NCBI GenBank assembly: GCA_951813535.1
Contig: OX638345.1
Location: forward strand, 75,029 to 139,028
DNA: 64,000 bases
Origin: an uncultured Dehalococcoidia bacterium
GTDB lineage: Bacteria > Chloroflexota > Dehalococcoidia > Lucifugimonadales > UBA3495
Direction: 5' to 3'
The notes beneath the pieces were generated by a model. It was not told the DNA's origin and searched no databases. It saw nothing but the letters and a program-made list of their open reading frames with translations. Made by a program: the position numbers and the translations under genes. This document shows positions 18,664-27,884 of this stretch, one piece after another; position 1 is the first letter of the stretch; every line of letters begins with the position of its first letter.

Positions 18664-18853
18664 GGTTGATTCCTACCTCTACCGATGGGCTCGGAATGTC
18701 GAGCCGGTGATATTGGAAACGGCCCGGGGCGGCAGCTAGTTGTGCGAAGCAACGGGCGAGAGGCTGCCGTTCCCGGTAACAAGTTCGTTATAGCAAAGGG
18801 CAAGCCGATAGTGAGACGGGAAATGTTGACGTGTTTGCGTGATTTTTGAAAAT

Positions 18854-18898
18854 CAGGACGGTGTTTTGCAGGACGGTGTTTTGCAGGACGGTGTTTTG
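18854..18898. repeat. Three perfect 15-bp tandem repeats
   Basis: The unit CAGGACGGTGTTTTG occurs three times in direct succession at 18854, 18869 and 18884. It is in the intergenic region upstream of the structured leader at 19009-19298. The repeats are too short and have no spacers, so this is not CRISPR. Function unknown. Confidence 0.9.
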
Positions 18899-19008
18899 TT
18901 CGATGCGCGGCCAGCGACTGTCCCCCACGGCGGGTCGCCCTGATGATTGATCATCAGCCCTGCTGCCGGCGGCTTGCGGAAAACGCTGAATCGGTTTCTC
19001 ATTGGGGG

Positions 19009-19035
19009 TTGACAAGTATCTCCAAACCGTATAAT
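19009..19035 (+). promoter_or_regulatory. Sigma-70-like promoter (TTGACA-15-TATAAT)
   Basis: TTGACA at 19009-19014 and TATAAT at 19030-19035 are both perfect consensus boxes; the 15-nt spacer is shorter than the usual 17. Transcription would start near 19042 and run into the structured leader ahead of the stress-protein gene. Confidence 0.75.
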
Positions 19036-19121
19036 CTGTATTCAAGGTGCCGGGGTTGCAGTTGGAAACCCCGCTCATCGCAACCCGACGGAAAAACCGT
19101 CGTCATCACAGGAGGTAGAAA

Positions 19122-19202
19122 GTGGTTTCTCTGATCACGAGGCACCACAAGTGGCATTTCCCGTGTCAGGTCCCTGTCGGTGGCGTAGCGGCGATCCGAT
19201 AG
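19122..19202 (+). CDS. 26-codon leader peptide candidate
   Basis: GTG start with a consensus AGGAGG 5 nt upstream. It encodes MVSLITRHHKWHFP followed by CQVPVGGVAAIR and stops at TAG. It overlaps the 5' arm and loop of the 11-bp hairpin at 19170-19222, so translating it would disturb that stem. This is the layout of a transcription-attenuation leader, but no run of one amino acid reveals a sensed metabolite. His, Lys and Trp cluster in HHKWH. Confidence 0.4.
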   Translation: MVSLITRHHKWHFPCQVPVGGVAAIR

Positions 19203-19263
19203 TCGTAGTGGCCGACAGGGACGAGAGATAGGGTCGGGGGCATTGAGGCCCCTGGCGCGCGAA

Positions 19264-19298
19264 GGCCAGGATCGGCAACGGTCCTGGCCTCGGTTTTT
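19264..19298 (+). terminator. Intrinsic terminator ahead of the universal stress protein gene
   Basis: GGCCAGGA and TCCTGGCC form an 8-bp stem with a 10-nt loop, followed after TCGG by TTTTT. It lies between the promoter at 19009 and the stress-protein start, so it would cut the leader transcript unless it is read through. Confidence 0.65.
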
Positions 19299-19394
19299 AC
19301 CGTGTCAGCCCGGGCGGACGCGCCAACCCCGCGACAACGGCGCGGATGGGCAAATGCATCCCGGCGGCCCGTGGACGGGGACCTGGGTGAAAAC

Positions 19395-20459
19395 ATGGCA
19401 GCGGTCGATCTCGCCCCATTGATCCAACCTGCGCAGCGAGCGTACGTCATGTATTCCAATGTGATTGTTCCTCTGGACGGATCCGAGTTTTCCGAGATGG
19501 CGTTGCCATACGCCCGGGTCATCGCGGAGCGGCTGGCAATTCCCATCGAGCTGGTCGAAGCGTTCGATGCCTTCCCGCAAGCGGCTCATCGTCAGCGACA
19601 GGCCCTGGCGACGGAGCGGATGCTGGCAGAGGCGGAACGACAATCTCGAAACTACCTGGCGCAGATCCAGGAGGGGCTGAGGTCCGGGGGCCTTGCCGCC
19701 GCCGCTACCACGCTGCCGGGCCAGCCGGCGCGAGCCCTGGTGGACTGGCTGGTGCGCGAACCGGAGGCGCTGGTAGCCATGTCTACCCACGGCCGGAGCG
19801 GCATCGCGCGTTGGGCGCTGGGCAGCGTCGCGGACAAGGTGCTGCACTCCATTCCCAACCCCGTGCTGCTGATACGCAGCGCCGCTGAAACTGCACCGAC
19901 GGACCGGGTCGAAATGAAAACGGTATTGGTGCCCTTGGACGGGTCGGAGCTATCGGAACAATCATTGCCGCATGCCGCCGCCGTGGCCACCGCGCTGGGC
20001 GCGCGTATCACATTGTTGCGGGCGACCGGTACCGCGGACTTCTATCGGCGGTACCTGAACCAGGCTCCCGAAAGTGGGGACTTGCTGACGGCCGACGACC
20101 TGGTGCAGGCCGATTCCGACGAAGCCCGGGCGTCGCTGCGTGACGCATCGCGACGGTTGGCCCAAGAGTTCGGATTCGCCAACGAAGTCGCCGCGCGCCA
20201 CATCCAGGGTCAAAATCCCGCCGAGGCAATCGTGGAAATGGCAGGAGCCGAGCCGACCCTGGTGGTGATGACCACCCACGGTCGCAGCGGGATCAACCGA
20301 ATGGTGCTGGGCAGCGTGACGGACCGCGTATTGCGCCACTCCACCGCGCCGTTGCTGGTGGTGCGAAAGTGGGACGAGCCCGGTCCCATCGGGATGGAAG
20401 CAAGGGCGTCCGAAGAATTCTCGGCTGGCTTTGGGAACCCGGCAGTCCAGCCGGCGTGA
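19395..20459 (+). CDS. Tandem universal stress protein (two UspA domains)
   Basis: 354 residues with two UspA domains. Domain 1 starts at MYSNVIVPLDGSEFSEMALP and carries MSTHGRSGIARWALGS. Domain 2 starts near MKTVLVPLDGSELSEQSLP and carries MTTHGRSGINRMVLGSV. The HG-x9-GS pattern is the ATP-binding loop of ATP-type Usp proteins, present in both halves. Such proteins help cells survive starvation and oxidative stress. Two starts are possible: ATG 19395 (chosen, GGTGA upstream) or ATG 19449 directly before domain 1. The leader and terminator upstream suggest regulated expression. Confidence 0.85.
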   Translation: MAAVDLAPLIQPAQRAYVMYSNVIVPLDGSEFSEMALPYARVIAERLAIPIELVEAFDAFPQAAHRQRQALATERMLAEAERQSRNYLAQIQEGLRSGGLAAAATTLPGQPARALVDWLVREPEALVAMSTHGRSGIARWALGSVADKVLHSIPNPVLLIRSAAETAPTDRVEMKTVLVPLDGSELSEQSLPHAAAVATALGARITLLRATGTADFYRRYLNQAPESGDLLTADDLVQADSDEARASLRDASRRLAQEFGFANEVAARHIQGQNPAEAIVEMAGAEPTLVVMTTHGRSGINRMVLGSVTDRVLRHSTAPLLVVRKWDEPGPIGMEARASEEFSAGFGNPAVQPA

Positions 20460-20547
20460 CCGGCATCGTCCATTGACCAACCGGGCATTCCCCGAGCTCG
20501 ACGCGGCTGCCCTGCCTGCGTTGCGGTAGGCCTGGCGATACGTGGCT

Positions 20548-22487
20548 CTAGCGCAAGGTTAGACCCCAGCACCTGATGGTACCCTCGGTAGTTATGCCGC
20601 AGGAATGCAGGTCGGCGGTGGTGATCGAGGTGAATTGGACGTCAGTCGGCGGATCGGTTTCTCCGGAGTGGCCGTGCCCCCAGCACTCGACCGTACCATC
20701 GGGTCTCAGGCCGCAGCCGTGGGCTTCGCCCGCGGTGACCTGATCGAATTCGCCGGTAGGAGGTTCAACCCGCGTGTACCAGCGTGCCCCCCAACAGCGG
20801 ATCGAGCCGTCGGTAACGATGCCGCACGAATAATGTGTCCCGGCAGCGAATGAGCGAAATTCCACGTCGGGGACCTGTTGCTGGTAACGCCGGAAGTGAC
20901 GATGCCCCCAGCAAACGACTTCGCCGTCCGTGGTCAACCCGCAGGACAAGTCGTCCACGAGGCTGAGCTGCACGAAGGAGCCTTCCGGTGTGTCGGTCTG
21001 CCCGTCCTCGTTGTCTCCCCAGCATTCCACGGCGCCGCCGGGCCGGATGCCGCAACTGTGATGACCCCCGGATGCTATCTGTGTAAATTCTCCTGCAGGC
21101 GGAGTAGTCTCACCGAAGTCGCTTTGGCCCCAGCAGTGCACCGTGCCGTCCGTTCTCAGACCGCAGTTGTGGTGCCCGCCCGCGCTGATCATGCTGAAAT
21201 TCCCGGGCGGGTCGGCGTTTTCTCCGAAATGGTCCGAACCCCAGCATTGCACGGTGTTGTCTGGCCTGATGGCGCAGCTGTGCTCCCAGCTGGTTCCGAC
21301 GGCAGTGAACATACCGGGCGGGGCATTCTCGGGGCCGGGTCCGGTCCAGCCCCAGCAGGCCCGGCTCCCGTCCGGTCGAACGGCGCAGGTGCGGTCCCGG
21401 CCGGCGCTGAGGGAAATGAACGTTCCGCCCGGCCTCTCCGCAAACCCCGCGAAGTTGTCTCCCCAGCATTCGACGGTTCGGTCTAGCTCCAGGCCGCAGG
21501 TATGGATGTAACCGGCGCTGACTGAGCGGAATTGTCCGCCGGGTTTTGGCTGTTACGGCCCCAGCACTCCACACTACCGTTGCTTCTGACGCCACAGGTG
21601 TGCAGATACCCCACCCCGATTGAGCGAAACTCGCCGGCCGGTGGATAGATGGCGCCAAAGAAGGGAAAGCCCCAGCAGTCCACGCCGCTGTCGGACCGCC
21701 GAACGGCGCACACGTTCAGGTAGCCCATGTCTATCGACCGGTACTGAACCTCGGGCATTTGGACTTCCTTGATAGGACCCACCAGGCCCCAGCAGCGGAC
21801 GCCGCCCGTGCTCAGAATGCCGCAGCTCCACGAGATATCGGCGGCGATGGCGGTGAACTGCCCTTTGGGGGCGTCGGTTTCGCCGTGATGGTTGTTGCCC
21901 CAGCACTCGACGGTACCCTCGGTGCGGAGGCCGCAGGTGTGCAGGGCGCCGGCCCGCACTTGGGTGAACCGGCCCTCCGGAGCCGAGCTCTGGCCGAACC
22001 GGTTGTCGCCGTAGCAAACCACGGACCCGTCGTCCAGCAGGCCGCAGCTGTGGAAGCCGTTGGCCGAGAGGGACAGCGATCCCGGCACGAGCATGGGTTC
22101 CTCACCGAAGTCGTCGTCCCTGACGATGGTCGGTCCGTCGAAAGTGCCGTCATCCCGGTAGATGTAGATGCACAGCACGTCGTCTTCGATCCAGTAATTG
22201 CGCAGGTGGTAGTATCCGTTGCTGGAGCTGGTCATAATGACGCCGTCCATCTCGCGGATCATCTCTCCGGAGGCGACGAACTCCGCCATCTCGTCGGCGT
22301 AATCGGTCGGCGTGAAGCTGCAGAGATGATCGTCAGCGAACGCAGGTTGGACAGTGAAATAACCGCCAACAGCGGCCAGCACAATAGCGGCCAACACGGC
22401 GATCCAGATGCCTGGCTTCCAGACATGAAAAACGCCCAGCCCGGACGGGCGCGGGAGCCGTCCGAAACGCCGGGCGCGATGAGTCAT
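20548..22487 (-). pseudogene. RCC1-repeat beta-propeller protein, interrupted by a frameshift
   Basis: Two overlapping-frame halves encode one protein. The N-terminal half has a signal/anchor segment (IWIAVLAAIVLAAVGGYF) and repeats such as CGLRTEGTVECWGNNHHGET. After about 21535-21548 the frame changes and repeats continue (SAGYIHTCGLELDRTVECWG, then CGLRTDGTVHCWGQSDFGET). I count 14 CxG-type repeats (13 CWG and one CYG), which would make two seven-bladed propellers. The stop in the first frame is TAG at 21483-21485. The break sits at CCAAAACCCGGCGG, where a one-base indel restores the frame. It may be a real mutation or an assembly error. Exported and likely extracellular; function unknown. 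Confidence 0.75.
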
Positions 22488-22608
22488 GTGACGTGTATCT
22501 GAAGGTTGTGTGCCGCCAGCAATGGTCATGTGTGAACTTGCACCGCCGTCATTTAATGGTTGCGGTCGTCCGTCGCATTGTTTGCCGGCATAAACATATA
22601 TCACCTTT

Positions 22609-24006
22609 TCAGTTGCGGCGTTCGAGCGAAAGGGGCATGCCGCCCCTGGGGCGCAGCGAAATCAGCGGGTGCAGTTCCACCGTGTGGCCCGCGTCATGGC
22701 GCACGGTCCAGCGCTGGCCCATGGTTGCCAGCACCAGCATGGCTTCCATCCATGCGAAACCCTCGCCGATGCACAGGCGCGGCCCGCCGCCGAAGGGATA
22801 GTAGGCGAACCGGTGCAGGCCGGCGCGAAACTCCGGCGTCCAGCGGTCGGGCTGAAACTCCAGCGGGTCATCGAACCAGCGCGGGTCCCGGTGGATGACC
22901 AGTTGCGGAGCCGACAGGGCGGCGCCGGCCGGGATGTCCCAGCCGCCCAGGGTGATGGGCTGGAAGGTCATGCGGCCGGTGGACCAGATGGGCGGGTACA
23001 GCCGCATGGACTCGGTCAGGATCCGCTCCGTGAAGGGCAGGTTGCTGAGATCCTCAAGGGTCGGATCTCGCCGGCCCAGCACGTCGTCCAGCTCGGCGTG
23101 GAAGCGGGCCTGGATGTCCGAATGGGTGGCCAGCAGGTACCAGGTCCAGGTCAGGGCGACGGCGGTCGTCTCGTGGCCGGCGGCGAATAGCGTGATCACC
23201 TCGTCGCGCAACTGGATGTCCGTCATCACGGCGTCCTCGGGATTGGCGGCCTCCTCGTCCCGGACGTTGAGCAACAGGGACAGGAGATCGTCGCCCTCCA
23301 GGCCCGACCGGCGGCGCTGGTCGATCAGGCCATAGACGGTCTCATCCAGGAACGCCCGCCCACGCCGGAACCGCACCGTGAAGGGCAGGGGCAGGCGGTT
23401 CGCCAGCCGACGCAGGCGCGGAGGGAAATTGCCGCGCTTGGTCAGGTACTCGTTGCCGATCTCGAAGGCCGCGCCGATCCGGCGCACGGCGTCGGGCAGA
23501 TCGAGGCCCATCAGCGTCCGGACCACGATGTGCAGGGTGAGCTCTCCCATCTCGCGGGCCATGTCGACGCGGGCGCCGTCCTGCCACCGGTTTTCGTGTC
23601 GCCGGGCAAAGTCGGTCATGACCTCGGCGTAGCCCGCGATGCGGCGGTGGTTGAACTGCGGCTGCATCAGGCGGCGTTGACGCAGATGCAGCGGGTCGTC
23701 CGAGGTGACCAGACCCAGGCCCAGCAGGTCCTGCCAGGCGGCGGTGGTCCAGCCCCGGCCCACGGACCGGTGGTTGGTGACGAAGAGTTCCTCGATCAGG
23801 TCAGGATGATTGACCAGGTACGCCAGGATGGGCCTGGTCGACATGGTCACCAGGTCGCCGTAGCCGGCCGACTCCCGCGCCAGCCCCAGGAAGTCGGTCA
23901 TGTAGCGGAAGGACTGGCCGACGATGGGCCACTCGGGCGGGCCGGGCGGCAGAGCGGAACGATCCACCACCGGATCGGGCGGGTAGGCAACGGTGGGGGT
24001 GGTCAT
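22609..24006 (-). CDS. Cytochrome P450
   Basis: 465 residues with all P450 hallmarks: a Pro-rich start (ALPPGPPEWPIVGQSFRYM), the I-helix oxygen-binding motif AAGHETTAVAL, the K-helix ESMRLYPP (ExxR), and the heme loop YPFGGGPRLCIGEGFAW with the Cys thiolate. No membrane anchor is present, so it is soluble. The sequence type (fatty-acid/alkane hydroxylase-like, FGGGPRLCIGEGFA) points to a monooxygenase of hydrophobic substrates. ATG 24006 is chosen for its GGAGG site; the upstream extension lacks P450 sequence. No ferredoxin gene is adjacent, so electron donors must come from elsewhere. Confidence 0.95.
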   Translation of the reverse strand: MTTPTVAYPPDPVVDRSALPPGPPEWPIVGQSFRYMTDFLGLARESAGYGDLVTMSTRPILAYLVNHPDLIEELFVTNHRSVGRGWTTAAWQDLLGLGLVTSDDPLHLRQRRLMQPQFNHRRIAGYAEVMTDFARRHENRWQDGARVDMAREMGELTLHIVVRTLMGLDLPDAVRRIGAAFEIGNEYLTKRGNFPPRLRRLANRLPLPFTVRFRRGRAFLDETVYGLIDQRRRSGLEGDDLLSLLLNVRDEEAANPEDAVMTDIQLRDEVITLFAAGHETTAVALTWTWYLLATHSDIQARFHAELDDVLGRRDPTLEDLSNLPFTERILTESMRLYPPIWSTGRMTFQPITLGGWDIPAGAALSAPQLVIHRDPRWFDDPLEFQPDRWTPEFRAGLHRFAYYPFGGGPRLCIGEGFAWMEAMLVLATMGQRWTVRHDAGHTVELHPLISLRPRGGMPLSLERRN

Positions 24007-24230
24007 GGCCGCCTCCAACGCGAGGATGTATTCATTCTGCCAGCGGCACACCTGACGGGCAACCGGGCGGCCCTGCGGTCATGGGACGGCAGACTACCCC
24101 ATCGGCGTGGGTGTCCACCTACGCCGATCAATTGACGCGGCAACGAAGACGTCGCCGTCCTCACCGCGCCGTCCGATCCCAACCCACCGGGCGGTCGGGA
24201 TTCGGGATGCGTTTGTCTGTTGCGGGAGGT

Positions 24231-24470
24231 TCAGGCCGAGACGGCGCGCCGGCGCAGGAACGTCTCAAACAGCGCCGTGGCAATGGTGGCGACCGACACC
24301 AGTCCGATGGTGAACGGGGCCGTCATCATGGCCGTCAACACCCAGGCCTCAGGGTAGATGCCGGCGATCATCACGCTGAAGGCCCGCACCACGGCAACGA
24401 ACACGGCAATCACGGCCAGCAACGCCACGCCGCCGATAGCCACCCGCAGCGTCCAACGATAGCGGTCCAT
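24231..24470 (-). CDS. Small membrane protein
   Basis: 79 residues with two hydrophobic segments (VAIGGVALLAVIAVFVAVV and a segment around MMTAPFTIGLVSVATIATAL) and a positively charged C-terminus FLRRRAVSA. GGAGG lies right before the ATG. No recognised family. It sits upstream of the P450 on the same strand but 224 bp away, so linkage is uncertain. Confidence 0.6.
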   Translation of the reverse strand: MDRYRWTLRVAIGGVALLAVIAVFVAVVRAFSVMIAGIYPEAWVLTAMMTAPFTIGLVSVATIATALFETFLRRRAVSA

Positions 24471-24896
24471 CTTTCCTCCAAGCCCTCCGGGCAAGTGTCG
24501 AAAGTTCCCGACGGGTGCAAAGTATACCCGCAGTTAGACACAATATACGCTACTTCGGCGACGGCGGATTTGGGGGCGTTTGACGTGGAGTGGGGTGCGG
24601 TGCCCGCCACAGAATAAGCGTGGGTTGATGTACCGACTGGCGGAGAATAGCAGATTTCCGTTCAAACTCTGCCATCGCGCCTCACGTAACGCCCGTTGGG
24701 CGAACCTTGGGGGCGGCGGTTGCTCATGAGCAATCGGATACGTTGCTACTGCTGGCTTTGTGTGTGCGACGGAATATGATAAGGTGAATTTATCGAACAT
24801 AAAGCCTTGGCTCGGGTAGCCGGGGCAACGTCGATAGGGCGCGGGCGAAAGCTCCCAATCGCAGGCGATATTAGCCGTTGCGGAGGCAATCGTCTA

Positions 24897-24920
24897 GCCC
24901 CGTGGGAATTCCCGCGGGGC
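24897..24920. other. Strong hairpin in a 505-bp gene-free stretch
   Basis: GCCCCGTGGG and CCCGCGGGGC pair over 10 bp (one G-U) around an AATT loop. It ends a stretch (24790-24920) with several short GC-rich complementary segments, which might be a structured RNA upstream of the gene at 24976. I recognise no riboswitch class. The rest of 24471-24975 holds nothing I can support. Confidence 0.4.
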
Positions 24921-24975
24921 CTATTGGTGGGTATTCGGGACGCGCCGTCAACGATACGTTTGGTGGCTCATCTGA

Positions 24976-25908
24976 ATGTTAAAATTCGCAACGATTCCTT
25001 ATGTTGTGTTGGGCACGGTCGCATCAATCATCACTATAGCGGTGTTTCTGGTTGGATTTACGGATTGGGTTGGTTTCGGAGATCAAGCGGACAGGCCTGA
25101 ACAGGCGACCAGCCTGTCGCCTGCGGGACCAGCTTTGCCGACAACTACTCCGAGCCCAACAATTACCCCGTACCCGACCGCTACCCCGTACCCGACTCAA
25201 ATGTTTTCCTTGGACCGGATGATGTTAGCGGCCGAAACGGGAACTACGTCCGAAGGACAAGACGGGGCTATGCGAGAAATAGCCGAGATCGCCATCAACC
25301 GTGGCAATTACCCTAAAGCAATCGAAGCAGGAACACGCAGTGCTAGGTATTCTCAAGAAGCCAAGACACTGACGTTTGTGGCTCGTCGCGCCGTGGAAAA
25401 CGGTGAATATGCGTACGCACTAGAAGCCGCGATGTCGATCACTTTGGACTCCGATCTCGACAACGCTCGGTACGAAGTTTTCTGTGCGATTGGAGAAGCG
25501 TTTTCTTCGGTTCTTACTTGGAAAGACGTCCAGACGAGGTTAATTTCTGGCCGCTTCCCTACAGTTGAGAAGATGCTGGAGAGCGGAAGCTCATCAGGAA
25601 CGTATAGTGGGCAGGCGCGGTCCCTAAGAAAGGTAGCCGAGATAGCAATTATTCTCGGCCAACATGCGCAAGCAATCGAGGCTGGAAAGTCGACGGTTCT
25701 TGACGACCCAGCGGGGGAGACACTCACTTATGTTGCGCGATGTTTTGTCGAGGGAGGACGACTCGAGCAAGCTTTGGACGCTGCCAACGCTATACCCACC
25801 TACTCCAGTCGCGACGTGATGAAGGTGGAAGTATTGGCCGCCATCAACGCATTTAGCCGTGAGCCGTATTCTGCTTTTTCAGATCCGATATCCCCGAGTT
25901 GCCGATGA
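24976..25908 (+). CDS. Membrane-anchored helical-repeat protein
   Basis: 310 residues. An N-terminal membrane segment (IPYVVLGTVASIITIAVFLV) is followed by a Pro/Thr-rich linker (TTTPSPTITPYPTATPYPT). The rest is helical repeats with TPR-like spacing (REIAEIAINRGNYPKAIEAG and RKVAEIAIILGQHAQAIEAG are clear repeats). The architecture, anchor plus linker plus repeats facing outward, suggests a surface scaffold or protein-binding role. Base composition is noticeably less GC-rich than its neighbours, possibly a sign of recent acquisition. The ribosome site is weak. Confidence 0.65.
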   Translation: MLKFATIPYVVLGTVASIITIAVFLVGFTDWVGFGDQADRPEQATSLSPAGPALPTTTPSPTITPYPTATPYPTQMFSLDRMMLAAETGTTSEGQDGAMREIAEIAINRGNYPKAIEAGTRSARYSQEAKTLTFVARRAVENGEYAYALEAAMSITLDSDLDNARYEVFCAIGEAFSSVLTWKDVQTRLISGRFPTVEKMLESGSSSGTYSGQARSLRKVAEIAIILGQHAQAIEAGKSTVLDDPAGETLTYVARCFVEGGRLEQALDAANAIPTYSSRDVMKVEVLAAINAFSREPYSAFSDPISPSCR

Positions 25909-26441
25909 TCATCGGATTTCGTTGCCCCATCGGACACCTACTTTACCTAGCCAGGTACCCATTCGGCTGCACCACCACTTGCAGAGACTCCATGCCGCGA
26001 TCCTGTCATTATTAGCAAAACCCACGACCCTCCTCCAATTACCCTTGGGCTGAACAAGCCACTGTTAACGAGTGGCTGGCTTTATGCCGCTAACGATCGT
26101 AGACCGGGCGCTCCGTAAAGAGTCCACAATCGAATCGAGCCTGTCATTTGTTGTGCTTCGGGTTGCTCGTGGATCCCAAATGGCAGATTTTGGTATGAAG
26201 TCTGCCATTACAAATGAGGAATAACACGATCTGCCAGGCTACTGCGCCACCCGGATAATGCGCTACATGTGGCGATACACCCGCCACGCGCCTTGCAGCA
26301 GCGGCGCCTATGCGGTGTCGGCGTTGGGGACCACGTGGCGGAAGATGTCGGTCTCGGTGTAATAGACTCGCGCGCACGGCCGCTGCTGGGCCAGGGCGGC
26401 GACCAGGCGGCGGGATTCGCTCACCAAAAAGACAGCCGCCT
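25909..26441. other. Gene-free stretch, possible C-terminal gene fragment
   Basis: No complete gene is visible. On the minus strand at about 26310-26430 one frame reads LVSESRRLVAALAQQRPCAR followed by VYYTETDIFRHVVPNADTA and a stop. It looks protein-like but has no start or recognisable family; it may be the tail of a lost gene. Confidence 0.3.
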
Positions 26442-27536
26442 TTACTCGAAGGCCACTTCCCGCCCGGTGTCCGACGCTGCCTGGATGCCGTCGATGAGGT
26501 GGTGCAGCCGTACCGCTTCGTCGAAATCGGGCTGGCTGTCGGTTCCGTTGCGGATGGCCTCGCCGAACTGGTAGTACATCTGGCCGACGCAGTACGGCGC
26601 GCCGTGGGGCATGCCCTCCAGCACGAAGGTGTATTGCGGCGGCACCACGAGGTCTTCCAGCCGGTTGCTGCCCTGCGAGCCCCGAAGCGTCACGCCCTCG
26701 TGGTTGGGCGTATCGTCTGAGCTTGCCACCAGGGTGCCCTCCCGGCCGTGGATCTCCATCAGGTAGCCGCTGTCCACCCAGGGATTGCTGGCGACGTGGG
26801 CGGATGCCACCGCGCCGTTCACCAGGCGGCCGCTGACCAGCACGTTGTCGGGCGAGGTCACGTCCACCATCTGGTTGGTATCCGACTCGAACCACTGGTT
26901 GGCCTGCGTGCTCACCACCGTGGACACGTGGCTGAAATCGCCCACCACCATCCGCAGGACGTCGATGGTGTGGCCGAAGGTGATGGTCAGGGTGTGCGCG
27001 CCCAGCTCCCGGTCGCGCTGCCACGTCCGGTCGGACTGGCGCGTCAGGGAGCCGCCGGAGATGCGGCGGACGTGGCAGGACATCACCTCGCCCACGTAGC
27101 CTTCGGCAACCAGGTCCCGCAGGTACAGCAGCGCCGGGTTGGCCCGCGCCTGCAGTCCGACCATGTTGCGCACGCCCGCGGCCCGGGCGAGATCGGCCAT
27201 CTCCTGGGCCTCCTCCGTGGTCCGGCCCAGCGGCCATTCGACATAAACGTGCTTGCCGGCGTTGATGGCCGCCACGGTGGGATCGTAGTGGTTGGGCACC
27301 CGCAGGCTCACGGCCACGGCGTCGATTTCGGGGTGGGCCAGCATGGTGTGGTAGTCGTCGAACGCCAGGCGGGCGCCGAACATCTGGCGCGACTCCTCGG
27401 CGCTCTCCATGCGGGTGGTGCAGACGGCGGTGAGCTCGAACTCGGGGCTGGCGACCACGGCGGGCAGGTGCGAGCGCACGGCCCACCCCCGGTGGATGTT
27501 GGCGCCGATGATGCCCAGGCGAATCTTGTCGGCCAT
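26442..27536 (-). CDS. Gfo/Idh/MocA-family oxidoreductase (paralogue)
   Basis: 364 residues, paralogous to 11479-12579: IRLGIIGANIHRGWAVRSHL, ELTAVCTTRMESAEESRQMF, GKHVYVEWPLGRTTEEAQEM and GEVMSCHVRRISGG match it block by block, as does SPDNVLVSGRLVNGAVASAH in the substrate domain. Both share EWP in place of the family's EKP, so this pair forms its own subgroup. An AGGAG site precedes ATG 27536. Probably an NAD(P)-dependent dehydrogenase of a polyol-like or cyclic compound. Confidence 0.9.
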   Translation of the reverse strand: MADKIRLGIIGANIHRGWAVRSHLPAVVASPEFELTAVCTTRMESAEESRQMFGARLAFDDYHTMLAHPEIDAVAVSLRVPNHYDPTVAAINAGKHVYVEWPLGRTTEEAQEMADLARAAGVRNMVGLQARANPALLYLRDLVAEGYVGEVMSCHVRRISGGSLTRQSDRTWQRDRELGAHTLTITFGHTIDVLRMVVGDFSHVSTVVSTQANQWFESDTNQMVDVTSPDNVLVSGRLVNGAVASAHVASNPWVDSGYLMEIHGREGTLVASSDDTPNHEGVTLRGSQGSNRLEDLVVPPQYTFVLEGMPHGAPYCVGQMYYQFGEAIRNGTDSQPDFDEAVRLHHLIDGIQAASDTGREVAFE

Positions 27537-27624
27537 GATGGTACTCCTGCAGCAGATTTTCGGGCATCGTAACATAGCCGCCTCACCGTCTCCGACGGCT
27601 CCGGCACGCATGACGACGCGCCAT

Positions 27625-27789
27625 CTCATGCATACCCGGTTTGCAGCGGGGAAACGTCAGAATCAGGATTTTCAAGATTTGGGGATTATCGGGATTGGAA
27701 ACATCGTTGATGGACATCTCCCAATCCTGCCAAATCATGAAATCCCGCAAATCCTGCTTCTGACGATTTACGAAACTGGGTACGCATGA
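27625..27789. repeat. Nested palindromic repeat, copy 4
   Basis: The inner palindrome is 27656-27764; outer arms CTCATGCATACCCGGTTTGC and ACGAAACTGGGTACGCATG are both present. It lies between the divergent genes at 27536 and 27885. Confidence 0.9.
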
Positions 27790-27884
27790 CGACGTGCCAA
27801 GCCTTGCCACGGACGCCGCCAAACCTATACCATCCCGCCACAATTAGAGCCGACCCGCCCTGGAACGACCGGGAGGTATGGGCC

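Larger units (their letters stand above)
19042..19298 (+). ncRNA. Candidate structured leader RNA with short ORF and terminator
   Basis: Downstream of the promoter the transcript can fold into several hairpins: CGGGGTT/AACCCCG (19051-19073), GACGG/CCGTC (19087-19101, just before AGGAGG), an 11-bp stem GTCCCTGTCGG/CCGACAGGGAC (19170-19222) and GGCCAGGA/TCCTGGCC (19264-19289) followed by TTTTT. It could be an attenuation leader for the stress protein at 19395 or a free small RNA of ~250 nt. No known family is recognised. Confidence 0.5.

Noticed and set aside
18854-18898. CRISPR array
   Set aside because: 15-bp units directly abut with no spacers; no cas genes are present anywhere in the window.
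21483-21485. In-frame stop of the RCC1-like protein as another recoded codon
   Set aside because: It is TAG and the continuation is in another frame, so it is a frameshift.
24790-24920. Riboswitch upstream of 24976
   Set aside because: Several stems are possible, but no conserved core of a known class is recognisable, so only the hairpin is listed.
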